This document shows, piece after piece, positions 47,229-55,594 of a DNA stretch of 64,000 bases. Position numbers and translations under genes: made by a program. Below the pieces are notes generated by a model, which was given only the letters and a program-made list of their open reading frames with translations, had not been told where the DNA came from and searched no databases. Position 1 is the first letter of the stretch, and each line of letters starts with the position of its first letter. The stretch comes from Candidatus Aenigmatarchaeota archaeon (lineage in GTDB: Archaea > Aenigmatarchaeota > Aenigmatarchaeia > GW2011-AR5): assembly GCA_016180945.1 (NCBI GenBank), contig JACPAG010000004.1, positions 1 to 64,000 of the forward strand. Direction: 5' to 3'.

Positions 47229-47678
47229 ATGAACGGCTGCCTATTCTGTAAAATTGTAAAAGGTGAAATACCTTCGAAGAAGGTTTACGAGGATTCGAAT
47301 ACATTAGCTTTTCTGGACATAAACCCGGCCAATCCCGGCCATACCCTGGTCATGCCGAAAAAGCACGCCGAAAACATCTTTGACGTAGAAGAGGACTCGC
47401 TGAAAAGCACGATTTCAATTGTCAAAGAAATGGCGGCAGCGGTAAAGGAAAAGATGAATGCCGCCGGCGTAAACGTGGTCCAGAACAACGGCAAGTATGC
47501 CGGGCAGCTGGTGAATCACGTTCATTTTCACGTGATTCCCCGGTTTGAGAACGACAACGTCATAATATCCTACAAGCGGGTCCAGCTGACGGAAAAGGAA
47601 CTGGATGACGTGGCGAAGAAGCTGCTCCAAAAACAGCCGGCGAAAAGGGTTGACGACTGGGATTTGAGCGGGTTGTGA
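47229..47678 (+). CDS. HIT-family nucleotide hydrolase
   Basis: 149 residues. The N-terminal CLFCKIVKGEIPSKKVYED with a zinc-type Cys pair and the catalytic triad motif QLVNHVHFHVIPRF (HxHxH, about 95-102) are classical. It hydrolyses adenosine or dinucleoside phosphates. A large hairpin element precedes the gene and may form its 5' leader. Confidence 0.93.
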   Translation: MNGCLFCKIVKGEIPSKKVYEDSNTLAFLDINPANPGHTLVMPKKHAENIFDVEEDSLKSTISIVKEMAAAVKEKMNAAGVNVVQNNGKYAGQLVNHVHFHVIPRFENDNVIISYKRVQLTEKELDDVAKKLLQKQPAKRVDDWDLSGL

Positions 47679-47704
47679 TATCAAAATTCAATTATCAGGC
47701 TTTA

Positions 47705-47959
47705 TTACTTCCATTCTAAATTTCCCATCTTCTTCCATTTCTGCACTGCAAGAACAAGCCACGCAAGCGCTAATGCGCTTGTTGAAATGACAGAAATCCA
47801 CAAACCAAGAGTTGCATAGACAAAGGCGTAAACCAGCAGCACGGTTCCTGTCACAATGCTTGTAGATAATTGCGGTTTCTCTTTACCGCGTAGTGTTGGG
47901 ATCAATGCTACGATGAAAATCCACGAGCCAATTGTGAGAACAATATCCTGCCATAACAT
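47705..47959 (-). CDS. Small three-helix membrane protein
   Basis: 84 residues with three hydrophobic segments (about 4-20, 33-52, 55-73) and a basic Trp-rich end (QKWKKMGNLEWK). The GSWIFIVALIPTLRG and KPQLSTSIVTG pattern is reminiscent of SemiSWEET-like halves but without a firm match. It begins six bases after the PCNA stop, so likely shares its transcript. Confidence 0.6.
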   Translation of the reverse strand: MLWQDIVLTIGSWIFIVALIPTLRGKEKPQLSTSIVTGTVLLVYAFVYATLGLWISVISTSALALAWLVLAVQKWKKMGNLEWK

Positions 47960-47964
47960 CTATT

Positions 47965-48717
47965 TCACACTTCTTCAACCCGCGGGGCGAGAACAAATGC
48001 CAGCCGCATCTTGTTCGGCACTTCGAACTGGACCTTCATCGGGTAGTCTGTGGCTAAAGCAATTTTAGCCTGCTCTGAAAGCTTGCGCGCCTTGAATATC
48101 TTTTTAAGATAATCAAGCGAGTAACGGGCACGGACGGGCTGGTCTGCGGCCACGATTTTGAGCACGGTTCCGGGAGATAACTCCAGCTGTGCGGAAGAAG
48201 AGTCGCTTTCGGCCTTCATGCTGAAATTATCTTTCCTAAGCGTGAAAACAATAGAGTCGGTTACCAGCTCTGCGTCGTCGATGCCGCTGTTAAGCACTTC
48301 GGAATTGACTACAAACGAGGATGAAAAGCCGGCTTCGAGCTTTGCCAAGTCAGGCGTTTCTTCTTTTGACACGCTTATCAGCGGAAGCGTAAACCGCCTT
48401 GTAGATTCGCCTTCAAGCGTTACGTGCAGCTTGTTTTCTTCCAGCCTTAATCGCATCACGTCTCCGGGCTGGGCTCTTCTTAAAATCTGAAGAAAATTCA
48501 GCAGATTCAGCCCGACCTTGATGTCCTGGTCATGATTGTATTCCGAGAAGGCGTTCCTTGAGAGAAGAAAATCGACGACAGCCACAACGGCCCGGTCAGA
48601 AGCCACGAGCTCTATCCCTTCCCTCTTTATGCGGAATTCTGTCTCGTCTATAATCTCTGATATCGTTGCAATGCTTTCCCTGAGAAGAGAAACATCGTCA
48701 AGTTTTGCTTCGAACAT
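47965..48717 (-). CDS. pcn: DNA polymerase sliding clamp PCNA
   Basis: 250 residues. MFEAKLDDVSLLRESIATIS, the central EGIELVASDRAVVAVVDFLL and domain-linker region, and the C-terminal MKVQFEVPNKMRLAFVLAPR match archaeal/eukaryal PCNA. Forms a trimeric ring for DNA polymerase, ligase and FEN1. Upstream, a TATA box about 25 bases away is surrounded by three inverted boxes also found before mre11, followed by a double-hairpin element. Confidence 0.95.
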   Translation of the reverse strand: MFEAKLDDVSLLRESIATISEIIDETEFRIKREGIELVASDRAVVAVVDFLLSRNAFSEYNHDQDIKVGLNLLNFLQILRRAQPGDVMRLRLEENKLHVTLEGESTRRFTLPLISVSKEETPDLAKLEAGFSSSFVVNSEVLNSGIDDAELVTDSIVFTLRKDNFSMKAESDSSSAQLELSPGTVLKIVAADQPVRARYSLDYLKKIFKARKLSEQAKIALATDYPMKVQFEVPNKMRLAFVLAPRVEEV

Positions 48718-48780
48718 ACCCCAAAATCACCTTTAACAAATTAAATTACCACCTTAACATAGTTTGTTAAAGTGATTTTC
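48718..48780 (-). promoter_or_regulatory. PCNA promoter with three inverted AATCAC boxes
   Basis: On the minus strand the order is aaaatcactttaac, gttaaggtggtaa, the TATA-like aatttaat (23-30 bases before the ATG), then gttaaaggtgatttt next to the start. The first and last boxes are inverted and could pair as a 17-bp stem (48723-48740 with 48763-48779, one bulge). The same arrangement precedes mre11 (55790-55852). Confidence 0.75.
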
Positions 48781-48789
48781 CTCACTTCG

Positions 48790-48858
48790 CGAGTCGTGCT
48801 CAAAGGACTTAGAGTCCTTTGGCACATCAAAAGGCTCTGCCTTTTGCTTGTATCCCAT
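48790..48858. repeat. Double-hairpin element upstream of PCNA
   Basis: Hairpins 48801-48809 with 48813-48821 (9 bp, loop tta) and 48828-48835 with 48839-48846 (8 bp, loop tct), joined by gcacat. In reverse complement the string GATGTGCCAAAGG...TTTGAGCACGA aligns with 55.7 kb; it also aligns with the in-gene copy at 33502-33550. It fills the space between the PCNA promoter and the stop of the next gene. Confidence 0.87.
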
Positions 48859-48859
48859 A

Positions 48860-49075
48860 TTATTTTCTCACTTCACGCACTACAATACCGCCTAGCACAG
48901 ACCGAACGTATTCGTCTAATGAATCAAAAGGATAGTATTTTATTCTTCTATGGGCATCTTCTCCCACGATAAGGTAAACAGCATGACTGGTTGCTCCATG
49001 GAATTCTCCTGTTACCGGTCTGCCCAACTGATGCAGCGTAACACGGTCGCCTATCATGTAAGTGACCTCGGCCAT
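48860..49075 (-). CDS. Hypothetical small protein (71 aa)
   Basis: Starts MAEVTYMIGDRVTLHQLGRP and is rich in beta-strand residues (GEFHGATSHAVYLIVGED), ending in a basic helix-like tail. It could be a small SH3- or OB-like barrel. It follows the OB-fold gene by 14 bases and is probably in the same operon. No family recognised. Confidence 0.6.
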   Translation of the reverse strand: MAEVTYMIGDRVTLHQLGRPVTGEFHGATSHAVYLIVGEDAHRRIKYYPFDSLDEYVRSVLGGIVVREVRK

Positions 49076-49089
49076 AAGATTTGCCTATC

Positions 49090-49401
49090 TTACTTTTCCA
49101 CAATCTTTTTATACAAATCAATGTCAAGGCCGTTCATCTTTTGAATCAGTTCTGCGCGCAGTTCAAATCCTTCTTCCAGCGGGAGGACCCTTGTAAAAAC
49201 CCTTACAAGGTCGTTTATGTCCGCGTCCTGGTTCTCAACAATGATTTCAGCCTTCCCCGTCCCGTCGTCTATAATCAAAGTGCCGTTATCCTTGACTATG
49301 ACACGGCCGAGCAAACGCACCCTTATGTCTTTTTCCGGATTTATTTCGCTTATTCTCCTCGGCGTTGCAGGCGCCCGCCTGTATTTGAACTGTTCTGCCA
49401 T
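49090..49401 (-). CDS. OB-fold nucleic-acid-binding protein (RPA-related)
   Basis: 103 residues from the ATG at 49401, placed about 27 bases after a TATA-like gttttaaataatt. The OB-fold strand pattern DIRVRLLGRVIVKDNGTLII, DDGTGKAEIIVEN resembles RPA-associated and RPA32-like subunits. Short and single domain. Sits next to the PCNA locus, fitting a DNA replication or repair role. Confidence 0.8.
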   Translation of the reverse strand: MAEQFKYRRAPATPRRISEINPEKDIRVRLLGRVIVKDNGTLIIDDGTGKAEIIVENQDADINDLVRVFTRVLPLEEGFELRAELIQKMNGLDIDLYKKIVEK

Positions 49402-49450
49402 TAAGAAAAGACGCATTGAAATTATTTAAAACAAGTTATAATGCAATAAC

Positions 49451-49550
49451 AGGTAACCTGAAAAGGTCATTTAGTGCAGGCAATTCTTGAGAGCCACATA
49501 CCTTCCCGATGAAGGAATAATGGACTGCATTCAAGTTTTGACGGTTACCT
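49451..49550. repeat. Possible nested stem element
   Basis: An 8-bp outer stem (49451-49458 with 49543-49550), a 6-bp internal pairing (49474-49479 with 49525-49530, one G-T) and a terminal ccttc/gaagg hairpin (49501-49515) can form a long imperfect stem-loop. It overlaps the stop of the 49545-49781 gene. Less regular than the other elements, so membership in the family is doubtful. Confidence 0.45.
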
Positions 49551-49781
49551 ATTAAAACCGGCCAGCGATTTCAGAAATCGTTTCTCCGCTATTTTTCCGT
49601 CAACCTTAATTATAGGCAGTTGCCTGGTTTTGATAAGGCGGATTACGTCTTGATGGTTCTTCATCGCTTCCCTGTCGAGCACGTTTATTTTTTTTACTGC
49701 TGCAGAACGGCTTAACAGAAGTATCAGGCTGTCCAGCTCGTCGTCCGGATAGCCTTTCATCTCGAATATTTCTATGAGCAT
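49545..49781 (-). CDS. Small thioredoxin-fold-like protein without Cys pair
   Basis: 78 residues: IEIFEMKGYPDDELDSLILL, a strand-helix-strand pattern, then AVKKINVLDREAMKNHQDVI and TRQLPIIKVDGKIAEKRFL, where the LPIIKVDGK resembles a cis-Pro loop of thioredoxin folds. The usual CxxC is absent, so it is not redox active. Function unknown. Confidence 0.6.
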   Translation of the reverse strand: MLIEIFEMKGYPDDELDSLILLLSRSAAVKKINVLDREAMKNHQDVIRLIKTRQLPIIKVDGKIAEKRFLKSLAGFNR

Positions 49782-49850
49782 ACAATAATAGGGCGCGCAA
49801 AATCTTTAAGATAATTATAGAGAGAAATAGACGGAAAAAGAAAATCACTT

Positions 49851-49940
49851 TCACTCTTCGTCATCAAAGTCTCCGTCTTCCGTGTCGTCGTCATCGTCTC
49901 CCCAGTCATCATCGTCGTCGTCCTGATATTTGAATTTCAT
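49851..49940 (-). CDS. Highly acidic mini-protein (29 aa)
   Basis: The peptide begins MKFKYQ and then is almost only Asp/Glu (DDDDDDWGDDDDDTEDGDFD). AGAGGTGA lies six bases before the ATG, so translation is credible. Such polyacidic peptides can mimic nucleic acid or buffer cations. No family. Confidence 0.55.
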   Translation of the reverse strand: MKFKYQDDDDDDWGDDDDDTEDGDFDDEE

Positions 49941-50017
49941 CCACTTCACCTCTTCTGTAAAATTATGTAGTAACTGCATGCACAAAGTATTTAAAGTCGT
50001 TGGGGATTTTATTAGGC

Positions 50018-50275
50018 ATGACATCGGGAAATGGGTACAGGGAATTTGTTGCAGCTTTCGGGAGAGGAGAGGTTAAGGCTGGGGATGTTATCGTAGCTGG
50101 CGACGCCAACAAATCTAGATCAGTACGCGGACCGGAAATGTATGAAGTAGTAGATGGCAATACATTGCTAGAATATATTCTTGGCAGTAGGTCAAACTTT
50201 CCGCGCCCATCAAGAAAAAAACTTCAGGGCATGCCGTGGTATGTATCAGAAAAGGCAGCCGAGCAGGAGCGATAA
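50018..50275 (+). CDS. Hypothetical protein (85 aa)
   Basis: Starts MTSGNGYREFVAAFGRGEVK at 50018, about 27 bases after a TATA-like agtatttaaagt (leaderless). Mixed soluble protein with a basic C-terminus (NFPRPSRKKLQGMPWYVSEK). No family recognised. A small gene for a membrane-anchored nuclease follows 34 bases later. Confidence 0.6.
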   Translation: MTSGNGYREFVAAFGRGEVKAGDVIVAGDANKSRSVRGPEMYEVVDGNTLLEYILGSRSNFPRPSRKKLQGMPWYVSEKAAEQER

Positions 50276-50309
50276 TCAACCATTTATTTCTGCCAGTACA
50301 ATAACTATC

Positions 50310-50684
50310 ATGGCGCTTCTGGAAAATGTCCTGATTCTTCTCTTATTTCTGTTAGGTTTATTTGCCCTCTTATACGCACGGCTGCAAAAGAAGAATAAGG
50401 AATTGGAATTCCAGCTTGACGGGATGATATCAAAAAAACAGAGCCTTTCCACGAAGTACGGCCGCATGACAGAACAGTTCATGCCTTTTCTTGGAACGTA
50501 TCCGTATGACAAACAAAATTTTCGTTTCATAGGCTCTCCTATTGACGGCGTGCAGTTCGAGAAGGACAAGATAATTTTTGTCGAGTTCAAGGCCGGCGAC
50601 CACCAGATAAGCGTCAGCCAGAAGGCGGTGAAGGAACTGGTCGATAAAGGAAAAGTGAAGTTTGAGGAGTTCAGGATAAAGTAA
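50310..50684 (+). CDS. Membrane-anchored Holliday-junction-resolvase-like nuclease
   Basis: 124 residues. N-terminal membrane helix (about 3-22), a coiled stretch, then the PD-(D/E)xK core FIGSPIDGVQFEKDKIIFVE followed by FKAGDHQISVSQ, with Asp, Glu and Lys of the active site in the family order GSPIDG...VEFK. Matches the archaeal Hjc-related family (Endonuc_Holl type). A membrane anchor is normal for the group. Likely resolves or cleaves branched DNA. Confidence 0.82.
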   Translation: MALLENVLILLLFLLGLFALLYARLQKKNKELEFQLDGMISKKQSLSTKYGRMTEQFMPFLGTYPYDKQNFRFIGSPIDGVQFEKDKIIFVEFKAGDHQISVSQKAVKELVDKGKVKFEEFRIK

Positions 50685-50724
50685 TTATGGCGTTTGGTGT
50701 CGGGTTTCTTTTCTCAGGTTAATC

Positions 50725-52464
50725 TTATTCCCTGCACGCTTCAACAAAACCAAGGAACAGCGGAGCCGGGTCGCCCAGCCGCGACTTGAATTCCGGGTGG
50801 GCTTGGGTGCCTATAAAGAACCGGTGCTTCGGGAGTTCGATGAACTCCATCAGCTTTGTCTTGTCCGTTCTTAAGTGATGACCGGAAAAGACAAGCCCGC
50901 TTTTTTCCAGGGGCCTGGCAAATTTCGGGTTGACCTCATACCGGTGGCGATGCCGTTCAAGGATAACATTTTTTGCTTTGTTCAAAATGCCCAGCCTGAA
51001 TAATTGTGTCTTGTCCGCCGAGAGCTTTGTAATCCTTTCTTTGTCTTTGGACAGCCTGGACCTTTTGTAAAGGTCAAGAACCCTGGAATTTTCAAGCACT
51101 GCGGCGTACGCGCCCAGCCTCATGCTGCCGCCATAAAGGTGCTGCTGCAGAATTTGTTTCTGGGCCGGAAGAACGTCTATGACGGGGTATTTTGTTTTCC
51201 CGTCCACTTCTGTGGTATTCGCCCCGTCCATGCCTATGCTTCTCGCAGCTTCTATAACCGCCAGCTGCAGGCCGTAGCACAATCCGAGGAACGGCACATC
51301 ATTTTCACGCGCAAATTTTATTGCGGCTATCTTGCCTTCGACGCCGGACGAGCCGAAGCCGCCCGGTATAATTATCCCGCTGTAATTCTTCAGCTCCTGC
51401 AGCCTTGAACGGTCCTTCTCAAACAGCTTTGAATCAACCCATTTTATATCCACGCCGGCATCTGCCGCGGCTCCTGCATGCTCCAGCGCCTGGTTCACTG
51501 AGATGTAAGAATCGGCCAACGCGTAATCTCCTATATCGACATACTTGCCGACTATCGCTATGGTTATGCGACTGGACGGGTTTTCAATCCTTGATACGAA
51601 CTTATTCCACCGGTTCCAATCGGGCACTTTTCTCGGCTGAAGGCCGAACCGCTCCAGGATTTTTTTGCCGAGCCGCTCTTTTTCAAAATTCAGCGGGATT
51701 TCGTATATGGTCTTTATATCGGGCGCGGAAATTATCCGGTCTGAAGGGATGTTTGCGTACGTTTCAATCTTTTTCTTCCGCACGTCATCCAGCGGCCGCG
51801 TGGCGCGGCACAGGACGAAATCAGGAAATATGCCCGCCTCGTTCAATGTGCGTATCGCCTGCTGCGTCGGCTTTGTTTTCATTTCGCTTATGTGCGACGG
51901 GATAGGCATATATGTGACAAGAATGTGGCAGACGTTTTCACGGCCAATCTCGACTTCCAGGCTTTTGGTGGCAAACAAAAACGGCAGGTTTTCATAGTCG
52001 CCTACCGTGCCGCCAATCTCGAGGAGAACAAAATCATGATACCTTGACGCGCCTTGTTCTGTGTACTGCGCCGCTTCCTTGATGCGGCGCTTGATTTCCT
52101 CAGGAACGTGGGGAATGAACTGGACTGTCTGGCCGAGAAATTCGCCTTTTCTTTCGCGGTCTATTATTTCCTTGTAGATCTGGCCTGTTGTAATGTTATT
52201 TTTCCTCGGTATGTCTATATCCAAAAATCTCTCGTAATTGCCAAGGTCCTGGTCTATTTCGCCGCCGTCGTCCGTCACCCAGACCTCGCCATGCTCCGTA
52301 GGGCGTAACGTTCCTGCATCATAGTTTATGTAGGGGTCTATTTTAACGGCCGTCACGGAAAAGCCATGCTCCTTGAGTATCCGGCCGATAGAAGCAGTTG
52401 CGGTGCCCTTGCCTACGCCGCTCATCACGCCACCGGCTACAACAATCACCCTTAATTGAGACAC
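50725..52464 (-). CDS. pyrG: CTP synthase
   Basis: 579 residues from a GTG at 52464; TATA-like tatttatac about 30 bases upstream. Synthetase domain: VVAGGVMSGVGKGTATASIG (P-loop) and DPYINYDAGTLRP. Glutaminase domain: FLGLCYGLQLAVIEA (nucleophile Cys), ERHRHRYEVNP and TQAHPEFKSR. It amidates UTP to CTP. About 35 residues are inserted between MRLGAYAAVLEN and ERHRHRYEVN (segment with KRSRLSKDKERITKLSADK), longer than in most homologues, near the lid of the glutaminase site. Confidence 0.95.
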   Translation of the reverse strand: MSQLRVIVVAGGVMSGVGKGTATASIGRILKEHGFSVTAVKIDPYINYDAGTLRPTEHGEVWVTDDGGEIDQDLGNYERFLDIDIPRKNNITTGQIYKEIIDRERKGEFLGQTVQFIPHVPEEIKRRIKEAAQYTEQGASRYHDFVLLEIGGTVGDYENLPFLFATKSLEVEIGRENVCHILVTYMPIPSHISEMKTKPTQQAIRTLNEAGIFPDFVLCRATRPLDDVRKKKIETYANIPSDRIISAPDIKTIYEIPLNFEKERLGKKILERFGLQPRKVPDWNRWNKFVSRIENPSSRITIAIVGKYVDIGDYALADSYISVNQALEHAGAAADAGVDIKWVDSKLFEKDRSRLQELKNYSGIIIPGGFGSSGVEGKIAAIKFARENDVPFLGLCYGLQLAVIEAARSIGMDGANTTEVDGKTKYPVIDVLPAQKQILQQHLYGGSMRLGAYAAVLENSRVLDLYKRSRLSKDKERITKLSADKTQLFRLGILNKAKNVILERHRHRYEVNPKFARPLEKSGLVFSGHHLRTDKTKLMEFIELPKHRFFIGTQAHPEFKSRLGDPAPLFLGFVEACRE

Positions 52465-52565
52465 GCAGTAATTGGATACAAAAGTATAAATAGACTTTTC
52501 ATTTTTGTTTTAGCGATATGCGATAATTGCACAGAAAAAGATAAATAAAATAAAAAAAGAAAAAA

Positions 52566-52700
52566 TCAAATAATTTTTATGGTCTGGCTACCCGCGCAGA
52601 TAGGGCACCTGGAAGTCTTGTAGCACCACTGGAAAGTGCACGTGTTGCATTTCCAGGCTTCCAGATGAGTCTTCTTATATTTAGCTTTTTTCTTGACCAC
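52566..52700 (-). CDS. Small zinc-ribbon protein (44 aa)
   Basis: Opens with GTG at 52698-52700; GAGTGAT lies upstream. A Lys-rich head (VVKKKAKYKKTHLEAW) is followed by CNTCTFQWCYK and CPICAG, two CxxC knuckles of a zinc ribbon. Related in style to the ribbons at 9117 and 59148. Probably nucleic-acid or ribosome associated; specific role unknown. Confidence 0.7.
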   Translation of the reverse strand: MVKKKAKYKKTHLEAWKCNTCTFQWCYKTSRCPICAGSQTIKII

Positions 52701-52956
52701 TTAATCACTCATCCATTACGGCAGAATTACATTAGAACTAACTCTATATAATATTCAAGGAAGTATATAAAGCGATATGTTTGTTGGAGTAGCTGATAAG
52801 AGTGGTGCAAGGCTATATTTGTTTCCATAAGTATGACTATCAGTGGAAAAGCATCGGCATAAGCATTCTTATAAAATTCGCATCTCTCTTTATGCTCTCT
52901 GGCTTCTGGCTAAGCGATTCAAGCTCTGACACGGAATTTATTTTGAACATATCTAT

Positions 52957-53187
52957 TCAGAATCCTTCAGAAGGCCGCGGAAATAGACGAGGCAAACAAC
53001 TGCCTTCGTGATAAGCCATTCCTATTTGTTCTCTTTCCCGAATTATTTTCATCAGCGTAATTTCTACTGGAAGCTCGCTATCAGGAACGAAAAGATAGAT
53101 GCCGCCTACTCCCCTGTACGCATACCCTCTGCCGTTCATGAAATAATTAGTACCATTCACGTTGCCGATATGCACAGGTTTATCCAT
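52957..53187 (-). CDS. Hypothetical protein (76 aa), C-terminus uncertain
   Basis: Begins MDKPVHIGNVNGTNYFMNGR and has beta-rich, Gly/Tyr-rich composition (GYAYRGVGGIYLFVPDSE) followed by a helix. The last 20 residues (GSCLPRLFPRPSEGF) look unlike the rest; the +1 frame there reads TKAVVCLVYFRGLLKDSE, so a frameshift near 53007 is possible. It lies 22 bases after the endonuclease III stop. No family recognised. Confidence 0.45.
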   Translation of the reverse strand: MDKPVHIGNVNGTNYFMNGRGYAYRGVGGIYLFVPDSELPVEITLMKIIREREQIGMAYHEGSCLPRLFPRPSEGF

Positions 53188-53209
53188 GCTACAACTGACA
53201 TAGAAAACG

Positions 53210-53884
53210 TCAAATAACTTTCTTGCCCGTCAAATATACTTCCTTGTAATATTTACAGTATCTGTTTACAGGACATATGCTGCACTTCGGTCCGACAGGG
53301 CGGCAGATGTTCTGGCCGAACTGGACGAACAAGTTGTTGAAATCTTTCCAATACCGTTTCGGCAGGATTTTTTTCAGTGCCTCCTCTGTTTTTTCAGGCG
53401 TTTTTGTGTTTACCCAGCCGAGCCGATTAGGAATTCTGTTACAATGAGTATCAATCGCTATATAGCCCCTTTTACCGAAGGCGTAAATCATCACGATGTT
53501 GGCGGTCTTCCGTCCGACGCCCTTGAAAGTAAGTAAGACATCGAAGTCAGAAGGAACTTTGCTGTTGAATTCATTTATTAAGCGGCTACATATTTCTTTT
53601 ATCCTCTTGGCCTTTGTTTTGTAAAAGCCGACGGGATAAATCGCTTTTGCTATCTTCCTGACTGATAGGTTTGACATCTCCTCTGGTGTTTTGGCTAACG
53701 AATAAAGCCGCCTTGCCGCTTCTGCTGTCACTTCGTCTTTAGTCCGCAGGCTAAGAATACAGGAGATGAGGACTTTGAACGGGTCCTTATGACGGGCGAT
53801 TTTTGTCAATGCAGGCGTCACGAATTTTGGAGCCTCACGCTTAAGAATTTTCATTACAGCTTGGATATTTTCCGGAGAAACCAT
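53210..53884 (-). CDS. nth: Endonuclease III
   Basis: 224 residues. The helix-hairpin-helix LLTFKGVGRKTANIVMIYAF (catalytic Lys about 126), the Gly-Pro-Asp loop AIDTHCNRIPNRLGW (catalytic Asp about 144) and the Fe-S loop CRPVGPKCSICPVNRYC (C-x6-C-x2-C-x5-C) are complete. Removes oxidised pyrimidines from DNA and nicks the strand. Divergent from the CWB2 surface-protein gene. Confidence 0.94.
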   Translation of the reverse strand: MVSPENIQAVMKILKREAPKFVTPALTKIARHKDPFKVLISCILSLRTKDEVTAEAARRLYSLAKTPEEMSNLSVRKIAKAIYPVGFYKTKAKRIKEICSRLINEFNSKVPSDFDVLLTFKGVGRKTANIVMIYAFGKRGYIAIDTHCNRIPNRLGWVNTKTPEKTEEALKKILPKRYWKDFNNLFVQFGQNICRPVGPKCSICPVNRYCKYYKEVYLTGKKVI

Positions 53885-53941
53885 GAAAATGTTTTCGATG
53901 GAAGTTTTATAAGCATGTTTTTCTATAGATTTACCGGTAGC

Positions 53942-55594
53942 ATGAAGAAATATTTCTTACTCCCTGTTTTTGTACTGGTTCTTTCTATTCCTGTTCTTGC
54001 GCAAACTGTTGACAAGGCTATAATTGCGACGGACATAACGTCTGTCGATTTGCTGGTTGCAAAAGCGGCCGGCGAGAAAGCAGGCATCCCTGTTCTGGTG
54101 GCAGAGAATGGCTTGTTGAACGACGACATAAAAAGCCAGCTAAGTTCTCTTGGCGTGAAAACAGCCATAATTGTTGGAGGGCCGCAGGTAATAAAGCCGG
54201 CTACTGCTGACGAATTAGAATCGCTTGGCTATACTGTAGTGCGGCTGTGGGGCATTGAAAGAACGGGAACGGCAATAGAAGTAGCCAAATATTTCTGGAC
54301 TAGCGCTGATTGCGCCGTCCTTGCAGATGACACGAAGAACAGCGACGCCGATACGGAACTGCAGGCACCGGCATCATCGCTTGCCAGCGAGAGCAGCTGC
54401 CCGCTCATTCCTGTGCCTGCTGGCACAACACCAGCGGAGGTTCTGGCTTTGCTCAATGACATGAATGTTACAGAGCTAAAAATAGTGGCAAAAGTTTCTC
54501 CTGTTACTTCACAATTAACAAAATTCAAACTAAAAATAATAGCTGGCGACAGAAAGAAGATTGAAGACGATGTTGACAAAGAAATTGAAAATGAAGCGGC
54601 AAAAGAAGGGAAGAAACTGAAGATAGTCATAGTCGCGGCGCCTTCGTGGAAGGACGGATTAAGCATAGGCGCGCATCCCAGCGAGAGAAGCGTGGTGAGA
54701 TTTGTTTCCAACGCTTCCCAGGTTCCTGAACTCGCAGCAAAAATAAAAGAGAAGAATATTACGGACGTGCGCGTTGTCGGCATTCCAGCGCTGGCGCAGG
54801 AGATTGTATTGCTGCTCAACCAGTCAGGAATAATTGCAAAAGTCGTGTCCGGCGACAGGGCTATACAGGTTGAAAAGAAAATCCTGGAGGAATTAAAGGA
54901 AAAATGGGCTGAAAAAAAGAAGGCGTCTGAAGAAAGGCGCAACATTGCAAAGATAAAAGACAAGCTCCTTGAAAGGCTGGACGGGGCGGAAGAAAAACTG
55001 AACGAGTACGAGATAGAGCTGCAGTCGCTGAAGGAAGACGGGGCTCCGCAAGAAAAAATAGCAGAAATACAGGAAAGGATAGACAGGGCCAAGCTTAAAA
55101 TCGCAGGCCTGAAGGCCGACATACTGTCGAATAATGTCGATTATACAAACAGGGAACTGGCAAAGCTGCTGGAGAGCGTGATGTCGAAGAGATGGGAGGT
55201 TCGCGATGACATCAAGATCAAGGTAAGAGAACGGCTTGCCGACGAGGAAGGAAACTTCGGGGAGATGGAGAAAAGAGCAGATGCCGGCGGCGTTGAGGGC
55301 AAACTGGTTGAATTAAAGAAAAAATGCGGCAACGTTCAGGCGCTGGAAGACCTGACTGCGAGGGCCAAATCCATCAGGGAAGAGGCCAGAAAATCGGCGG
55401 CTGGCGGCGACTATGGAAAGGCGTCCGACCTCGTTTCTCAGGCCAAACGTGTGGCTGATGCCGCCAAAAACGTGGGCAACGTGTGCGAGAAGACCGCCAA
55501 AGTCCCGGACAAGCTCAAGAACGTTGCAGAGAAGCGGGCTGAAAAGGCGAAGAAACTGGAAGAAAGGACAGTAAAGAAGGCGGGAACTAAATAG
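53942..55594 (+). CDS. Secreted CWB2-domain protein with coiled-coil C-terminus
   Basis: 550 residues from the ATG at 53942. Signal peptide KKYFLLPVFVLVLSIPVLAQ, then repeats of cell-wall-binding type 2 (VDKAIIATDITSVDLLVAKA, PVLVAENG, KTAIIVGGPQVIKPA; a second set near residues 215-315). The C-terminal half (about 320-550) is a long charged coiled coil (GAEEKLNEYEIELQSLKEDG, ADILSNNVDY). CWB2 proteins bind surface polymers, so this may be a surface or cell-contact protein. An internal helix contains an Ala/Lys-rich end. No membrane anchor is seen. Confidence 0.85.
   Translation: MKKYFLLPVFVLVLSIPVLAQTVDKAIIATDITSVDLLVAKAAGEKAGIPVLVAENGLLNDDIKSQLSSLGVKTAIIVGGPQVIKPATADELESLGYTVVRLWGIERTGTAIEVAKYFWTSADCAVLADDTKNSDADTELQAPASSLASESSCPLIPVPAGTTPAEVLALLNDMNVTELKIVAKVSPVTSQLTKFKLKIIAGDRKKIEDDVDKEIENEAAKEGKKLKIVIVAAPSWKDGLSIGAHPSERSVVRFVSNASQVPELAAKIKEKNITDVRVVGIPALAQEIVLLLNQSGIIAKVVSGDRAIQVEKKILEELKEKWAEKKKASEERRNIAKIKDKLLERLDGAEEKLNEYEIELQSLKEDGAPQEKIAEIQERIDRAKLKIAGLKADILSNNVDYTNRELAKLLESVMSKRWEVRDDIKIKVRERLADEEGNFGEMEKRADAGGVEGKLVELKKKCGNVQALEDLTARAKSIREEARKSAAGGDYGKASDLVSQAKRVADAAKNVGNVCEKTAKVPDKLKNVAEKRAEKAKKLEERTVKKAGTK

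Noticed and set aside
48763..48779. Box 3 before PCNA and mre11 as merely a Shine-Dalgarno motif
   Set aside because: GGTGAT is there, but the TATA spacing implies a leaderless or very short leader, and the motif is part of a triple inverted module in both promoters.
52802..53011. Plus-strand 69-codon frame
   Set aside because: No promoter or ribosome site and no recognisable domain; probably a shadow of the minus-strand small genes.
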